From Porphyridium purpureum (taxonomy: Eukaryota; Rhodophyta; Bangiophyceae; Porphyridiales; Porphyridiaceae): a stretch of 64,000 bases of DNA. Within the stretch, counting starts at the first letter, position 1. Each line of letters begins with the position of its first letter. Below are positions 7,736 through 17,051 of the stretch, one piece after another. A program made the translations under genes and the position numbers. The stretch covers positions 2,108,001-2,172,000 of the forward strand of contig VRMN01000002.1 in NCBI GenBank assembly GCA_008690995.1, given 5' to 3'. The notes below the pieces were generated by a model that saw only the letters and a list, made by a program, of their open reading frames with translations, was not told the DNA's origin and searched no databases.

Positions 7736-10492
7736 ATGACGACGCGAATCGGGCCGTACCTGCTGCTGAGGACGCTGGGCACGGGGAACTTTGGCAAGGT
7801 GAAGCTGGCGGTGCATAATGATACGGGCGTGCAGTATGCAGTGAAGATCATGGACAAGGCGTGGATGCTCAAGCACGGCATGTCGCTGCAGGTCAAGCGC
7901 GAGATCGCTATCATGAAGGCGTTGTCGCACCCGAATGTGGTCAGCCTGTATGAGGTGCTCGCGTCGCAGACAAAGTTGTATCTGGTCATGGAGCTCGTGT
8001 CGGGCGGCGAGCTGTTCGATGTGATCGCACAACAGGCAGAGTACGGAGGCCTGAAGGAGGACGTCGCGAGAAGATACTTCCATGACCTCATTGACGCTGT
8101 GCACTACTGCCACCGCCGAGGAGTCTTCCACCGCGACCTCAAACCGGAAAATCTGCTGCTGAACGAGAAAGGCGAACTCAAAGTGACAGACTTTGGGCTT
8201 TCCGGCATTTCTGGCGTGCTCACGGGCCAGGAACTGCTCACGACAATGTGCGGCACGCCCTCGTACATCGCACCGGAAATTGTTCGTGAGCGTGGTGGGT
8301 ACGAAGGCTCCAAAGTGGACGCGTGGGCTTGCGGTATCATTCTCTACGCCATGCTCACAGGCTGCCTGCCGTTCGATGGCGAAGATCCAGCAGAACTCTT
8401 TCTGCACATTCAAACCGCACCCGTTGAGTTCCCACCGGGTGTTAAGGTCGAGCCACTCGCCAAGGCACTGATTTGTGGGCTGCTGGAAAAAGACCCCAAG
8501 TCGCGCTTGTCCCTGGAGTCAGTCAAGCAGCACCCATGGTTCCTGGAAAATTATATGGGCGACGATGCACCACACAAGCCCAAGCTGGACGTGAAAACGA
8601 TCTCCCTTTTTCGCCTGGAAGGCTTGTTCAGCGCTCCTGAAGACGCGGCAGCCCAAAAGAAGCCGCGGCCGAAAAGCGAGAATGATGCGGCCGCACGGAA
8701 ACGCGCAGAAGAAGCAGCAAACATTACAGCAAAGGAGCGCGTGCGGCGCGAGTCAAGTCAAAATTTGGCTGCGACCATGCGTGCGTCGAGGAGACCGACC
8801 GCCGGCCAAGGGCAAATACTGCCTCCGTCGCAGCAGCCTGCCGCGCAGGGCGCTATCTTTACGCCATTCCATACACATGAAAACCCGCAGCCAGACAGGC
8901 CTCGCATGGAGGCGCAGCGACCACCAGCTGACCGCCCGCGGCCTCCGCGCCCAGGCGCTCCGGCGCCTCGCGCACGAAAGCCGCCGTCACTCGCGTCGTC
9001 CTCAATTTTTAAGACCGGCTCGGATCTGTCTGCCACGGACTCGGGTGCCGAGGACGAGAACTTTGATATCCCGTCCATGAAAGAGGTGATTTCTCGCCAG
9101 GTGCTGCTCTCGCAATCGCAACGCGCTGCGTTCAAATCGTTTGCGGTCGAGGCCCAACCAAGTGAATCTCCTGCTTCAGATCAATCGCCTGCGCCTTTAC
9201 GAGGCTCTGGGCATGATTCCGGGTTCGGATCTGATGGTTCTGGGCCATATCCACGACAACTTCAAGAGCCCCCACCAGCACCGGAGCGGCTCCAGCCATC
9301 ACGACCGTCTGCACGCTTTGACGATGCTTCGGATGACGAAGACTCGGATTTTGAGGAAACAGCCGGCGGGCTCGACCTCGAGGAAAGTAAGATTGTCGCT
9401 GCACTTCGTGACCTGCAGGCTGCGTACGTGCTTGCGCGGCATCGGCGTCAGACTGAGTCTCTGTCGCTGACTGAGGCCTTTGTGGAGGTTTTCACGCTCG
9501 CTGAGTTTCGGGCCGTGTCCAAGGCGCACCCGGACTGGTTGCAGGCGACGGTGCTCTATTTCAAGTCGACCCTGGACGCTACAGAGAAGCGTGAGGACGA
9601 GTTTTTGCAGCTGCTACTTGAGCTCATGCTCACAGGCTCTTACAGCTGTTCGCTCAAAGGCGTGGACTTTGATCTCGAGATCAGAATGCTCATGCGTTTT
9701 GTCACAGACCTTGACCGAAAGATGACTGAGCGAGGCGGCCAGGGCGTGGAGCGGCTATCGGACCCAGCGCCAAGTTTAGCTGGGAATGCTGAGCTTTCGC
9801 TCGCGTCCATGCGACCGGCCTCCAGCCCTGCGTCTGCCGCGTCTGCCAAGCCAAGCACCAAACCTGTTCAGACGGCGATCCATTTTGACCGCAAGCAGAA
9901 AGTAGACTATACGCAACTCGCAAAGGTGAGCGAAGGCGGCGCGAAACTGCCGCGCACCAAGCAAAAGCCGGAAGATAGCGTAGCGCTGCGAGAAGCGGAG
10001 CTTGAGTTGAAGACAGCATCATTGACAAGTATGTCTTCGCTGGACACGAACAGTTCCTCTGGCAAGTCTCGGGTGGCATCGCGTGCCAAGCAGAGCATGT
10101 ATGGTATAGTTAGCGTAGGTGGGAATCGCGGTGCCTTAATGACTATTCTATCCGCGCTCGAGCTGGACGACTGCTTGAAAAAGTTTGAAAACGCATTGAT
10201 GACTCTGGCGCCTTCGGTTCATGACGTGTGCGTGCAGGCCAAGGGACTGACGGTGCGGCTCATTATCAAGGTCCGTCAATCGGAGGTTGGCATATCAGTG
10301 TCCTTCAAGAAACTGAAGGTGAACCCGAAGAGCACTGCGCCGATCGTTCCGCGGACAGAACTGCAGATGTTCAAGGACAAGACTTCTGCGTCGGGTCGGG
10401 GGTACTTTGACAATCAGGACTACTTGGATGCTGCAAACAAGCTGCGCACGGCTTTCGCCGAACAAGATGCACACGCCGTATTGCCTCATTGA
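7736..10492 (+). CDS. CAMK-group serine/threonine kinase (SnRK/AMPK/CIPK-like) with long disordered tail
   Basis: This is a 918-residue protein. Residues 1-270 are a complete kinase domain: glycine loop GTGNFGKV, VAIK-equivalent lysine in YAVKIMDK, HRDLKPEN catalytic loop, DFG, activation segment TMCGTPSYIAPE and the end motif HPWFLENY. Sequence details (SHPNVVSLYEVL, VSGGELFDVI) place it with AMPK/SnRK/CIPK kinases. Residues about 310-520 are Pro/Ser/Arg-rich and probably disordered. A helical region at about 545-650 and a C-terminal 140-residue block (GNRGALMTILSALELDDCL, then LIIKVRQSEVGISVSFKKLK) may be a KA1-like regulatory domain. No NAF motif is seen. The ATG at 7736 is preferred; the frame extends upstream only to a TTG. 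It converges on bystin. Confidence 0.88.
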   Translation: MTTRIGPYLLLRTLGTGNFGKVKLAVHNDTGVQYAVKIMDKAWMLKHGMSLQVKREIAIMKALSHPNVVSLYEVLASQTKLYLVMELVSGGELFDVIAQQAEYGGLKEDVARRYFHDLIDAVHYCHRRGVFHRDLKPENLLLNEKGELKVTDFGLSGISGVLTGQELLTTMCGTPSYIAPEIVRERGGYEGSKVDAWACGIILYAMLTGCLPFDGEDPAELFLHIQTAPVEFPPGVKVEPLAKALICGLLEKDPKSRLSLESVKQHPWFLENYMGDDAPHKPKLDVKTISLFRLEGLFSAPEDAAAQKKPRPKSENDAAARKRAEEAANITAKERVRRESSQNLAATMRASRRPTAGQGQILPPSQQPAAQGAIFTPFHTHENPQPDRPRMEAQRPPADRPRPPRPGAPAPRARKPPSLASSSIFKTGSDLSATDSGAEDENFDIPSMKEVISRQVLLSQSQRAAFKSFAVEAQPSESPASDQSPAPLRGSGHDSGFGSDGSGPYPRQLQEPPPAPERLQPSRPSARFDDASDDEDSDFEETAGGLDLEESKIVAALRDLQAAYVLARHRRQTESLSLTEAFVEVFTLAEFRAVSKAHPDWLQATVLYFKSTLDATEKREDEFLQLLLELMLTGSYSCSLKGVDFDLEIRMLMRFVTDLDRKMTERGGQGVERLSDPAPSLAGNAELSLASMRPASSPASAASAKPSTKPVQTAIHFDRKQKVDYTQLAKVSEGGAKLPRTKQKPEDSVALREAELELKTASLTSMSSLDTNSSSGKSRVASRAKQSMYGIVSVGGNRGALMTILSALELDDCLKKFENALMTLAPSVHDVCVQAKGLTVRLIIKVRQSEVGISVSFKKLKVNPKSTAPIVPRTELQMFKDKTSASGRGYFDNQDYLDAANKLRTAFAEQDAHAVLPH

Positions 10493-10624
10493 CGTGCATG
10501 ACGTGCCCCTAGGAGAAGCGGTCGGCGACGAAGAAAGTAGATGTTACGAAAAGTGCAAAAACATTGACCTTTTATCCTTCCGTCTTTTGAATGTACGTGA
10601 GTATCTCCGTACACCATGTCAGAC

Positions 10625-12250
10625 CTAGAGCGCGGCTTCCTGGATTCTTTGAGCTATGGTGCTGGCGTCCGGATCGACAGACTCGCCACGTGCGCGCGAC
10701 GAGAACAGCTCGCGCCGGATTTCAGGTGTTATTTGGTGGTGGAATTGCGCGCGAACAAGCCGTTTGAGGCGCTGCTTCTGCTCGTGTGTTAGCTCAGTCT
10801 TGTAACGCTGCGCAAACGTGAGGAGCGACTGGTGCCAAAGAACGGGCAACGATAGCTGTTGCTCCGAACGGCCGCCACGCGTCTGCACGTTCGCAGAACC
10901 AAACGACTCCAGCCGGCAAAAATGATCCACGAGAGCATCTACCACCTTGTACGGCAGCGTGTATTTCTTGTCCAGAAGCACACGAATAAATACAGAGTTG
11001 GCGCCCGAGTAGGGCAATTCTGCGATGCGCAAAAGTGCTGCGGCTGAGTGTAGCATGGGGATGGATACCTTGGACACGACGGAGCCTACTATCACGGCTT
11101 CGCGCAGCGTGCACATACTCGACGGCTCGCACAGCTCAAACAATACGCCTTTGAAAAACGCCTGTGGCTTGAACAGCGCCTTTTTTAAAGCTCCATACAG
11201 GTGCACGTTCAGCTTGCGATTCTCCTCGATATCATCTCGCACACGATGCAGTAATACTTGGTTGAAGAAAAGCTGTGCGTCTGGTGGCTTCAGGTTGCTT
11301 GCGAACAGCCGCGTCGCATACAGCACAGCGTGAGGCGACCATTCGTCCGGTCGTGTGAGCCACATAATTTCTTCCCAGTTACTGAGGGTCGGAATAATCT
11401 TGAACGCCTTTGGAATTTTGCCTGAGCGGTACCGTTTCAGCACGTCGCCGACGCGCGTAAAGACCTCGACGACCTTGGGGTCCAGCGTACTTCCACCGCG
11501 TTCGCCAGAATGCATACCATGCGGGTCTTGTGCTTCTCCGTGATCGAGGTGCATCATTGCAGCACGCTGCGCTGCTTCTTTCTCTTGGATCTTGGCAAGA
11601 ATGATGTCTGCCAGTGTTGTTCTCGGTTTGCTTCCCGCCGCCGGCACCAGGTCAGGATAGAGGTTCTGGTTGAACAATGCCAGCGCCGCCTCGTCCTGCT
11701 CATCCATCTGATCAATGTCGAGATAATCGTAAACATCACTGGCCTCGTCCGCGTCATCACCATCATCTCTGAAGCCGTCCGAGTTCACGCGCTTCTTCGC
11801 TTTCGATTTTCGTGACGCCACGACCAATTGCGGCGCGTCGTCACTGTCTTCGTCGTCACTGTCGTCCTCCACGGACAAAGCGTCAGCATCCGAGTCAACC
11901 AAGTCAACATCATGTGCGGTCGAGATCTGCTGCACCAACGCGCGGTGTCTGTTCTCCGCATCGACTTCCTCGCGCTGTTCGCGCGCCTGCTGCAAGACTT
12001 TCTGCATCATCAGGCTGTCCATGGGCACCTCATCCTCGTTTTCTGCATCCGCAGACGTCTCACGCAAGGACATCACAGGAATGCTTTTGCGCGCGCGCTT
12101 CGCCTTACGACTTGCCGCAATGCCGACGACCGGCTGACCCCTCCTGGCAGCGTGCGGGAGAACGGACGCGGGCGCCCCACTCTGCAGGTCGTCCGCGAGC
12201 GACGTCGAGTGCTGTTGAGGCGGCGCAGACGCCACCCGCTTCTTGCCCAT
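10625..12250 (-). CDS. BYSL: Bystin (BYSL/Enp1), 40S ribosome biogenesis factor
   Basis: This 541-residue protein has an acidic, Lys-rich N-terminal half (residues 1-250) and a conserved bystin domain. Recognisable segments include [38 protein letters not shown], then [20 protein letters not shown] and [16 protein letters not shown]. Bystin/Enp1 binds pre-40S particles, acts in processing of 18S rRNA precursors at sites A0-A2 and accompanies the particle to the cytoplasm. Human bystin is 437 residues; the extra length here is in the acidic N-terminus. The start is the ATG at 12250 (MGKKRVAS); the frame extends further only to GTG. It is convergent with the kinase gene (132 bp between stops). 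Confidence 0.95.
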   Translation of the reverse strand: MGKKRVASAPPQQHSTSLADDLQSGAPASVLPHAARRGQPVVGIAASRKAKRARKSIPVMSLRETSADAENEDEVPMDSLMMQKVLQQAREQREEVDAENRHRALVQQISTAHDVDLVDSDADALSVEDDSDDEDSDDAPQLVVASRKSKAKKRVNSDGFRDDGDDADEASDVYDYLDIDQMDEQDEAALALFNQNLYPDLVPAAGSKPRTTLADIILAKIQEKEAAQRAAMMHLDHGEAQDPHGMHSGERGGSTLDPKVVEVFTRVGDVLKRYRSGKIPKAFKIIPTLSNWEEIMWLTRPDEWSPHAVLYATRLFASNLKPPDAQLFFNQVLLHRVRDDIEENRKLNVHLYGALKKALFKPQAFFKGVLFELCEPSSMCTLREAVIVGSVVSKVSIPMLHSAAALLRIAELPYSGANSVFIRVLLDKKYTLPYKVVDALVDHFCRLESFGSANVQTRGGRSEQQLSLPVLWHQSLLTFAQRYKTELTHEQKQRLKRLVRAQFHHQITPEIRRELFSSRARGESVDPDASTIAQRIQEAAL

Positions 12251-12445
12251 GCCTGCAGCCCACCCGTGAATCACCCCGAAACCCCGTCACAGAACTCAAG
12301 CTCCAATGTGTACCCGAGCAGCTGGTCAATGTGTCCGCCAGGCCGCCGTCGGCGTCTTCGGCACTCGGGAAAAAGAATTCGGGTTGGCGGCTTTAGAATG
12401 CGTGGCAGCAGCAACTAGACGTAGTAGACATGGCGAGGACGCGAG

Positions 12446-12658
12446 CTATACTTGGCGCGGCTTGCGACCACGGCTTCGTGTGACAGCTGCGGTCCAAGCA
12501 ATGCGCGCGACCTTTGGAGGCGAGGCTTTGGCGTAAGGGTCGTTGCACGCGCCGTAGACGTGCACGGAAGAACGATTTAGAGGCGTTTGACGCTTGTTGT
12601 ATGAGAATGATGACATGATCAGTTCTTTTGTCGTCATTCGGTAACCGCGGTCTTCCAT
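12446..12658 (-). CDS. Possible small protein of 70 residues
   Basis: A short frame begins with ATG at 12658 (MEDRGYRMTTKELIMSSF) and ends 195 bp before the bystin start on the same strand. It has a basic C-terminus (TRSRGRKPRQV) and fairly GC-rich third positions like the neighbours. I do not recognise it. It could be a small gene, an exon, or chance. Confidence 0.2.
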   Translation of the reverse strand: MEDRGYRMTTKELIMSSFSYNKRQTPLNRSSVHVYGACNDPYAKASPPKVARIAWTAAVTRSRGRKPRQV

Positions 12659-13487
12659 GATCGACAAACTGGATGAATGGGCTCCGCTCGCCGGCCAATG
12701 ATGGTCAGGCTTGCGAATCTACATTTACGGATGCGTGTCTGCCGGCGCGAGCGGATTTGCTTTGGCTTGACACAAGATACGATTGATAAAAGTTTCTCTC
12801 CTATCTAGCACGGCGTGGGTCTGCTTCGTTTACATAACATGTAAGACCCGACCTAACCTGAGATCATCGGCAGTGGTCAAGCATTCCCGTGTCTACATCC
12901 AACGAAAGATCATTTTTACACTTTCGCCCGGCTGGAGTGACAGGGTTATTACAGTCATGAGACACATTCGAGTTTGCGCTTATCCCAAGCACGTCGTAAT
13001 AAATGCAAGGACGATTTCATACAGAAAACATAGTCAAACTTGAACAAGCAGTCAGCTGCAGGACGCACGGTCCTCGTACTCTGGCTGACACGCTTGTCGT
13101 CATCTTGCGTTCGATTTGTTCGTGCAATCAAGGCCGCATTCAAAGCTCGCCATCCGCGAGCCTCTTCCAACGCTGTCTTTTTCTGATCGGCAACGCCACT
13201 GTCTTCCTCAGATGCCGTCATCCTCCATCATTTCAGAGCGTCGATGAACGTGCGTGCTTCTGTTGACATACACGTACTCCCAATCATCAACAATTAAAAA
13301 GGATACTAGGAGGAAGGGAAAAGATGGCTCGTGCCATTCCCGCCAGCGAGAGCGATGTCCGAATGCGAGCCACTTACTGCGAAAGCCACGATGTACATGT
13401 CCACAAGCAGTCGAGAATGACTTCCGTCGCGACACGACGTCAAAGGCAGACAAGAGCCGGAATTTTAACTTGAGGGAGCTGACACAC
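12659..13487. other. Interval without a recognised gene
   Basis: About 830 bp between the 3' end of the TPM-RING gene and the small frame upstream of bystin. A minus-strand frame at 12955-13221 starts with a charged peptide (MTASEEDSGVADQKKTALEE) and then loses protein-like character, so it may be a gene fragment or first exon. Otherwise nothing is seen. Confidence 0.3.
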
Positions 13488-15290
13488 TCACCAACCGCCA
13501 CCGCGACCGCCACCACCGCGGCTAGAGCCGCCGCCAAATCTTACGCTGGTGCCACTGCGGCCCATGCCACGCGCCTGTGCGCGCAGCTGCGGATTGAGTG
13601 CCCGAAAGCTGGCGTCCTGCACAAACGTTGTGTTCGGTGCACCCCAGCCGCGATTCCAGCGGTGATACATTGACGGTGAGATAAACTGCGGATACCGGTG
13701 ATGCAAGCGAAAGAGTCGGAAACGCATCTCGCGGTCCCATGCTCGCTGCTGGTTCGCGCGCATCATGGGGTTCACGCAGCCATTCCCGAAGGAGCTGGCA
13801 CTGCCTGTGCCTCCGAGCCCGCCACCAGGATAGTCAGCATCGTCGACGCCCGGCGGCAGGGCGTCGTCATTGTCGTCCGGGCGACTTGAATCATCTGGCC
13901 CACCAAGAGGAGTGCGACACACCGGACAGTCCAAATTGGAGCCGCGCTGTGCCCAGCTCGTGATACATGAACGATGATACTTGTGCCCGCACCTCATGAG
14001 CACCACATCAGACGGAGCGTTTGGGCGATTCGAGCCCTCTGCCATTCCTGCTGTCCCTTCTGCTGGTGCAGGCGCAACTGCAGGCGTGACCCTTCCCGCA
14101 GCATCGCTGCTTGAACGGCTGTCGTCGTCCTTCGCGTCGCTAGAGGCCGAATGCGAACCAGTCCTTTTGCGCCGCACAACTCTTTCGGTCACAACCGCGC
14201 TCGTGCTACCGCCTGCGCCAGCGCTCTCATCGGCGTGTATGTTTGGGGATAAAGGCATCGTTGCATCGGACTTTGGAAAGGTAATCCCTTCATTTCGAGT
14301 CCCACCGTCCGTGTCAGACGATCTTTCGTCCGGTACGCGCTCGGCAGACGTGTCTTGTGGAAAGTCGTCCAGACAGATAGGACAGCTTCTTTGCTGGTAC
14401 TCATTCGCGCGAGCGCGTGCGCGATCCTCCTCAATTCGCGTGAGCTGCGTCACCACACGACTGTACTCTTGAGTCCGCCTCTGCGTTTGCCGATTCGAAA
14501 AGTACGTCATTCCACCGAAAAGCGCCACAAACGCGCCAGGAATGAGCCACTCCTTCAAACTTTCAAGCCAGCCAGCCACACCGGAGCTACGTAGCTCCTT
14601 GCCAGAAACAATACGCCCAATATTGTGGACAATATCCTCTGCAGCGCGACCATAGTCCTCGTGTCGTAGGTACGGACGCGCTTCGGCAATGATCGCGTCA
14701 ACTGCCTTGTCTGGCAAGTACTGCAGCACACCCTTTCCTGTGGAAATATGCACGCGGCGGTCTACCACACTAATAAACACCAGTGCGCCAAAGTTGCACT
14801 GCGCGTCCCCCACGCCCCATGCGTCGTGTAATTGCTTGGCAAACGCTTCCGCATGGCGCGCAAGCAGGTATTCAGGGAGCTTGCTGGCGGACGCGCTACC
14901 AGTGCCGAAATCCATTTTGGCAATGATTGCCACTGCGACCTGTACGCCCACGAGCTGATTCCCACACGTTAACTTCTTGTACGGAACAAGGCCCTGCGCA
15001 ATCATTCCCGCGACGCCGTCAACCGTGTCCTGTTCGTCGCGGGACAAAATCTGATCGGGGTCGCACACCCACGAGTGAGCCACGCCGTCCGGCCGGCCGC
15101 AACTGGCCGGGTCTGTGTATGGGTTGGGAATCTCGCTCACCTTGCGCGCGCGTCCGGCTGCTTCGCCTTGCGCAGCGCCATTCGTCCACACGAACACGGT
15201 ACATAGCGCGACTATCAAGACGCACGCGCGGCGCGTACGGAGTGGCAGCATCGTAAGCGCGGCTTGTGATTGAGCGCTCCTCACGGCCAT
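13488..15290 (-). CDS. TPM-domain membrane protein with C-terminal split RING-H2 finger
   Basis: This 600-residue protein starts with a hydrophobic signal or anchor (about 19-42). A TPM domain (about 70-230) follows; recognisable parts are VCDPDQILSRDEQDTVDGVA, CNFGALVFISVVDRRVHIST and LRHEDYGRAAEDIVHNIGRI. A second membrane span lies at about 250-265. The C-terminal half holds RING ligands in order: Cys303, Cys306, Cys434, His436, His439, Cys442, Cys455 and Cys458. The gap between the second and third ligands is about 128 residues and is Ser/Asp-rich. The end is Gly-rich (GGGSSRGGGGRGGGW), as in many TPM proteins. TPM domains occur in plastid Psb32/TLP18.3 and in bacterial envelope proteins; here the signal and RING suggest an endomembrane E3 ligase with a lumenal TPM domain (inference). 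ATG at 15290 is used because the frame extends upstream only to GTG. Confidence 0.82.
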   Translation of the reverse strand: MAVRSAQSQAALTMLPLRTRRACVLIVALCTVFVWTNGAAQGEAAGRARKVSEIPNPYTDPASCGRPDGVAHSWVCDPDQILSRDEQDTVDGVAGMIAQGLVPYKKLTCGNQLVGVQVAVAIIAKMDFGTGSASASKLPEYLLARHAEAFAKQLHDAWGVGDAQCNFGALVFISVVDRRVHISTGKGVLQYLPDKAVDAIIAEARPYLRHEDYGRAAEDIVHNIGRIVSGKELRSSGVAGWLESLKEWLIPGAFVALFGGMTYFSNRQTQRRTQEYSRVVTQLTRIEEDRARARANEYQQRSCPICLDDFPQDTSAERVPDERSSDTDGGTRNEGITFPKSDATMPLSPNIHADESAGAGGSTSAVVTERVVRRKRTGSHSASSDAKDDDSRSSSDAAGRVTPAVAPAPAEGTAGMAEGSNRPNAPSDVVLMRCGHKYHRSCITSWAQRGSNLDCPVCRTPLGGPDDSSRPDDNDDALPPGVDDADYPGGGLGGTGSASSFGNGCVNPMMRANQQRAWDREMRFRLFRLHHRYPQFISPSMYHRWNRGWGAPNTTFVQDASFRALNPQLRAQARGMGRSGTSVRFGGGSSRGGGGRGGGW

Positions 15291-15465
15291 CCCTGCGTCG
15301 TATTCTTCGAGATTCACTCTACCTGGTCTGACCTCCTGGAGAGGACAGCAACGTCGCCATTGGATTTCTAGTAGAAAGGAGTTTGAATGGAGAAGTTTTC
15401 GTGATCTCTAGTTTCGGCAACTCACAACTTCGTAACGAGCTCCAAGGGCACCGTTATCCGCGGCT

Positions 15466-16698
15466 CTATGCCTGAAGCTCAGAAAGCGGAAGCCCTGGTG
15501 CAGCGTGTGGCTCTAATAGTACTTGACGACTTGCGAGCGGGAGGCCATTGGTATGCAAGCAATCTAGCACAGATAGATGGATCGCACTTTGTGCGCTTAG
15601 AAAGTCCAGATATGAGCCCTTCTTGACAATATACAGAAGCTCAAAGTCATGACTGTCGAGCGCGGTGTCCTTAAAGTACGCGGCTATGAATTCGACGTCG
15701 ACATCGAGCTTAGCAGACGCAACGGCACTCCGCAGGAGCTCTGGAACTGTACGCAGCGCCTCCACCGGGATGTTCTTCGAAAGATAGAAGGTGCTTGTTT
15801 TCTTACGGGACATGCCTGCGTCAAACTTGCTGATGCGGGCATTGCTGACATCCTTGTTTGAGAAAATCAGCAGCTCGCCATCCGAGGCTCGGATCGTCGT
15901 CGTCCGGTACCCAATGCTTTGCACAGTCCCACCCTTGGCGCTTCCAATAACCACAAAGTCACCCACACGGAAAGGCTTGTCCAGAAAAATCACAACAGCC
16001 GCTGCGGCGTCTTGCAATACCGTCTGTGTACCCAGTGCAATCGTGATTCCACCGACGCCGAGTGACGTCATGAGGGACTCAAGCTGTACTCCCGCGTTCT
16101 CTGCTAGCAGCAGCGCGCCACATACAAAGAAGAGCGGCCGCGCGATGGTGAGTGCCGAGTCGAGCTTGGCGGCGTTTGCCGGGTCCTCGGCGTATTCGGA
16201 TGAGCGAAACCAGCCGCGAGCGAGAATTTGGAGCAGCGTCCACGCGGCGCTCAAAACGGAGAGGCCCACGAGCAACACGACAGCAATCTTCCACCGATTT
16301 GCAAGCAGAGCGTGCTGGACTTCAAGCTCGAGCGGCAGCGACGCGATATACGCGGCGCCGCACACCAATGCGGCGAATTGCACGCCGTGTGCGTCCACGG
16401 TGACCGACTTGGCGAAAGCGACAAGCTCATCGTCCAGCTTGGTATGAGACGTGCCAGACACTTTCACGAGCCAGCGAATTGCGAGCGGGACGCCCCATGC
16501 GAATCCGTTGACGAGCGCAAGAAACAGCTCGAGCGCAAGCATCCATCGCGCCAAGGGCACACCCAACAGCCGCAGGCCGCCGAGCCAGCTGAGCGGCAGC
16601 TGCGTGGACGCGTTACTCAACAGCACCAGCCACACAATGTGCAGCGCGCCGAGCGCTGCCTGCGCGCCTACAAGCACTGTCCCGCGCTTCTCCGGCAT
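15466..16698 (-). CDS. MscS-family small-conductance mechanosensitive channel
   Basis: This 410-residue protein has about five hydrophobic spans (residues 10-240). The pore-lining TM3/beta-domain segment of MscS follows: SLMTSLGVGGITIALGTQTV, LQDAAAAVVIFLDKPFRVGD and the beta-domain FVVIGSAKGGTVQSIGYRTT with the Asn-type end FSNKDVSNARI. A soluble C-terminal domain completes the protein. Such channels release osmolytes when membrane tension rises. No clear transit peptide is seen, so the membrane it sits in is unknown. The start is the ATG at 16698 (MPEKRGTVLVGAQAAL); the frame continues upstream only to GTG. It is divergent from the DUF2358 gene, sharing a 353-bp promoter rich in GTACAGT. 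Confidence 0.92.
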   Translation of the reverse strand: MPEKRGTVLVGAQAALGALHIVWLVLLSNASTQLPLSWLGGLRLLGVPLARWMLALELFLALVNGFAWGVPLAIRWLVKVSGTSHTKLDDELVAFAKSVTVDAHGVQFAALVCGAAYIASLPLELEVQHALLANRWKIAVVLLVGLSVLSAAWTLLQILARGWFRSSEYAEDPANAAKLDSALTIARPLFFVCGALLLAENAGVQLESLMTSLGVGGITIALGTQTVLQDAAAAVVIFLDKPFRVGDFVVIGSAKGGTVQSIGYRTTTIRASDGELLIFSNKDVSNARISKFDAGMSRKKTSTFYLSKNIPVEALRTVPELLRSAVASAKLDVDVEFIAAYFKDTALDSHDFELLYIVKKGSYLDFLSAQSAIHLSVLDCLHTNGLPLASRQVLLEPHAAPGLPLSELQA

Positions 16699-16851
16699 TG
16701 CCTCGGCCCGATCGCGCACAAATCTCCACCCACACGCCTCTCGCACAGCGCAAGCCCAGACGCGAAACGAAGGCGAACCCGAAAAGTACAGTTCATGACT
16801 TTTTTAACATTGAATTTAATCCGCAGTTTAATCCAGTGTACCTCGATCAAA

Positions 16852-16952
16852 GTACAGTTAGATTTTCACGGCTCAAACGAAAGTACAGCGAGTACAGTAG
16901 GTACACTTTGGACAGTGTGTACAGTGTGTACAGTGTGTACAGTGTGTACAGT
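16852..16952. promoter_or_regulatory. Dense GTACAGT cluster in divergent promoter, with 9-bp tandem repeat
   Basis: GTACAGT occurs at 16852-16858, 16892-16898 and four more times within four perfect tandem copies of GTGTACAGT at 16917-16952. The cluster sits between the divergent MscS (start 16698) and DUF2358 (start 17052) genes. A T-rich segment (about 16799-16830) lies on the MscS side. This is the densest example of a motif seen in most promoters of the window. Confidence 0.6.
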
Positions 16953-17051
16953 GAATTAGCCGGTAGTTCTTGAGTGGAATCTCTTGGTGGTCGGTAGGAA
17001 AGGTGATGGGGAAGAAGGACGGAAGAACGCGCGCGGCAAGACAGGCAGACG

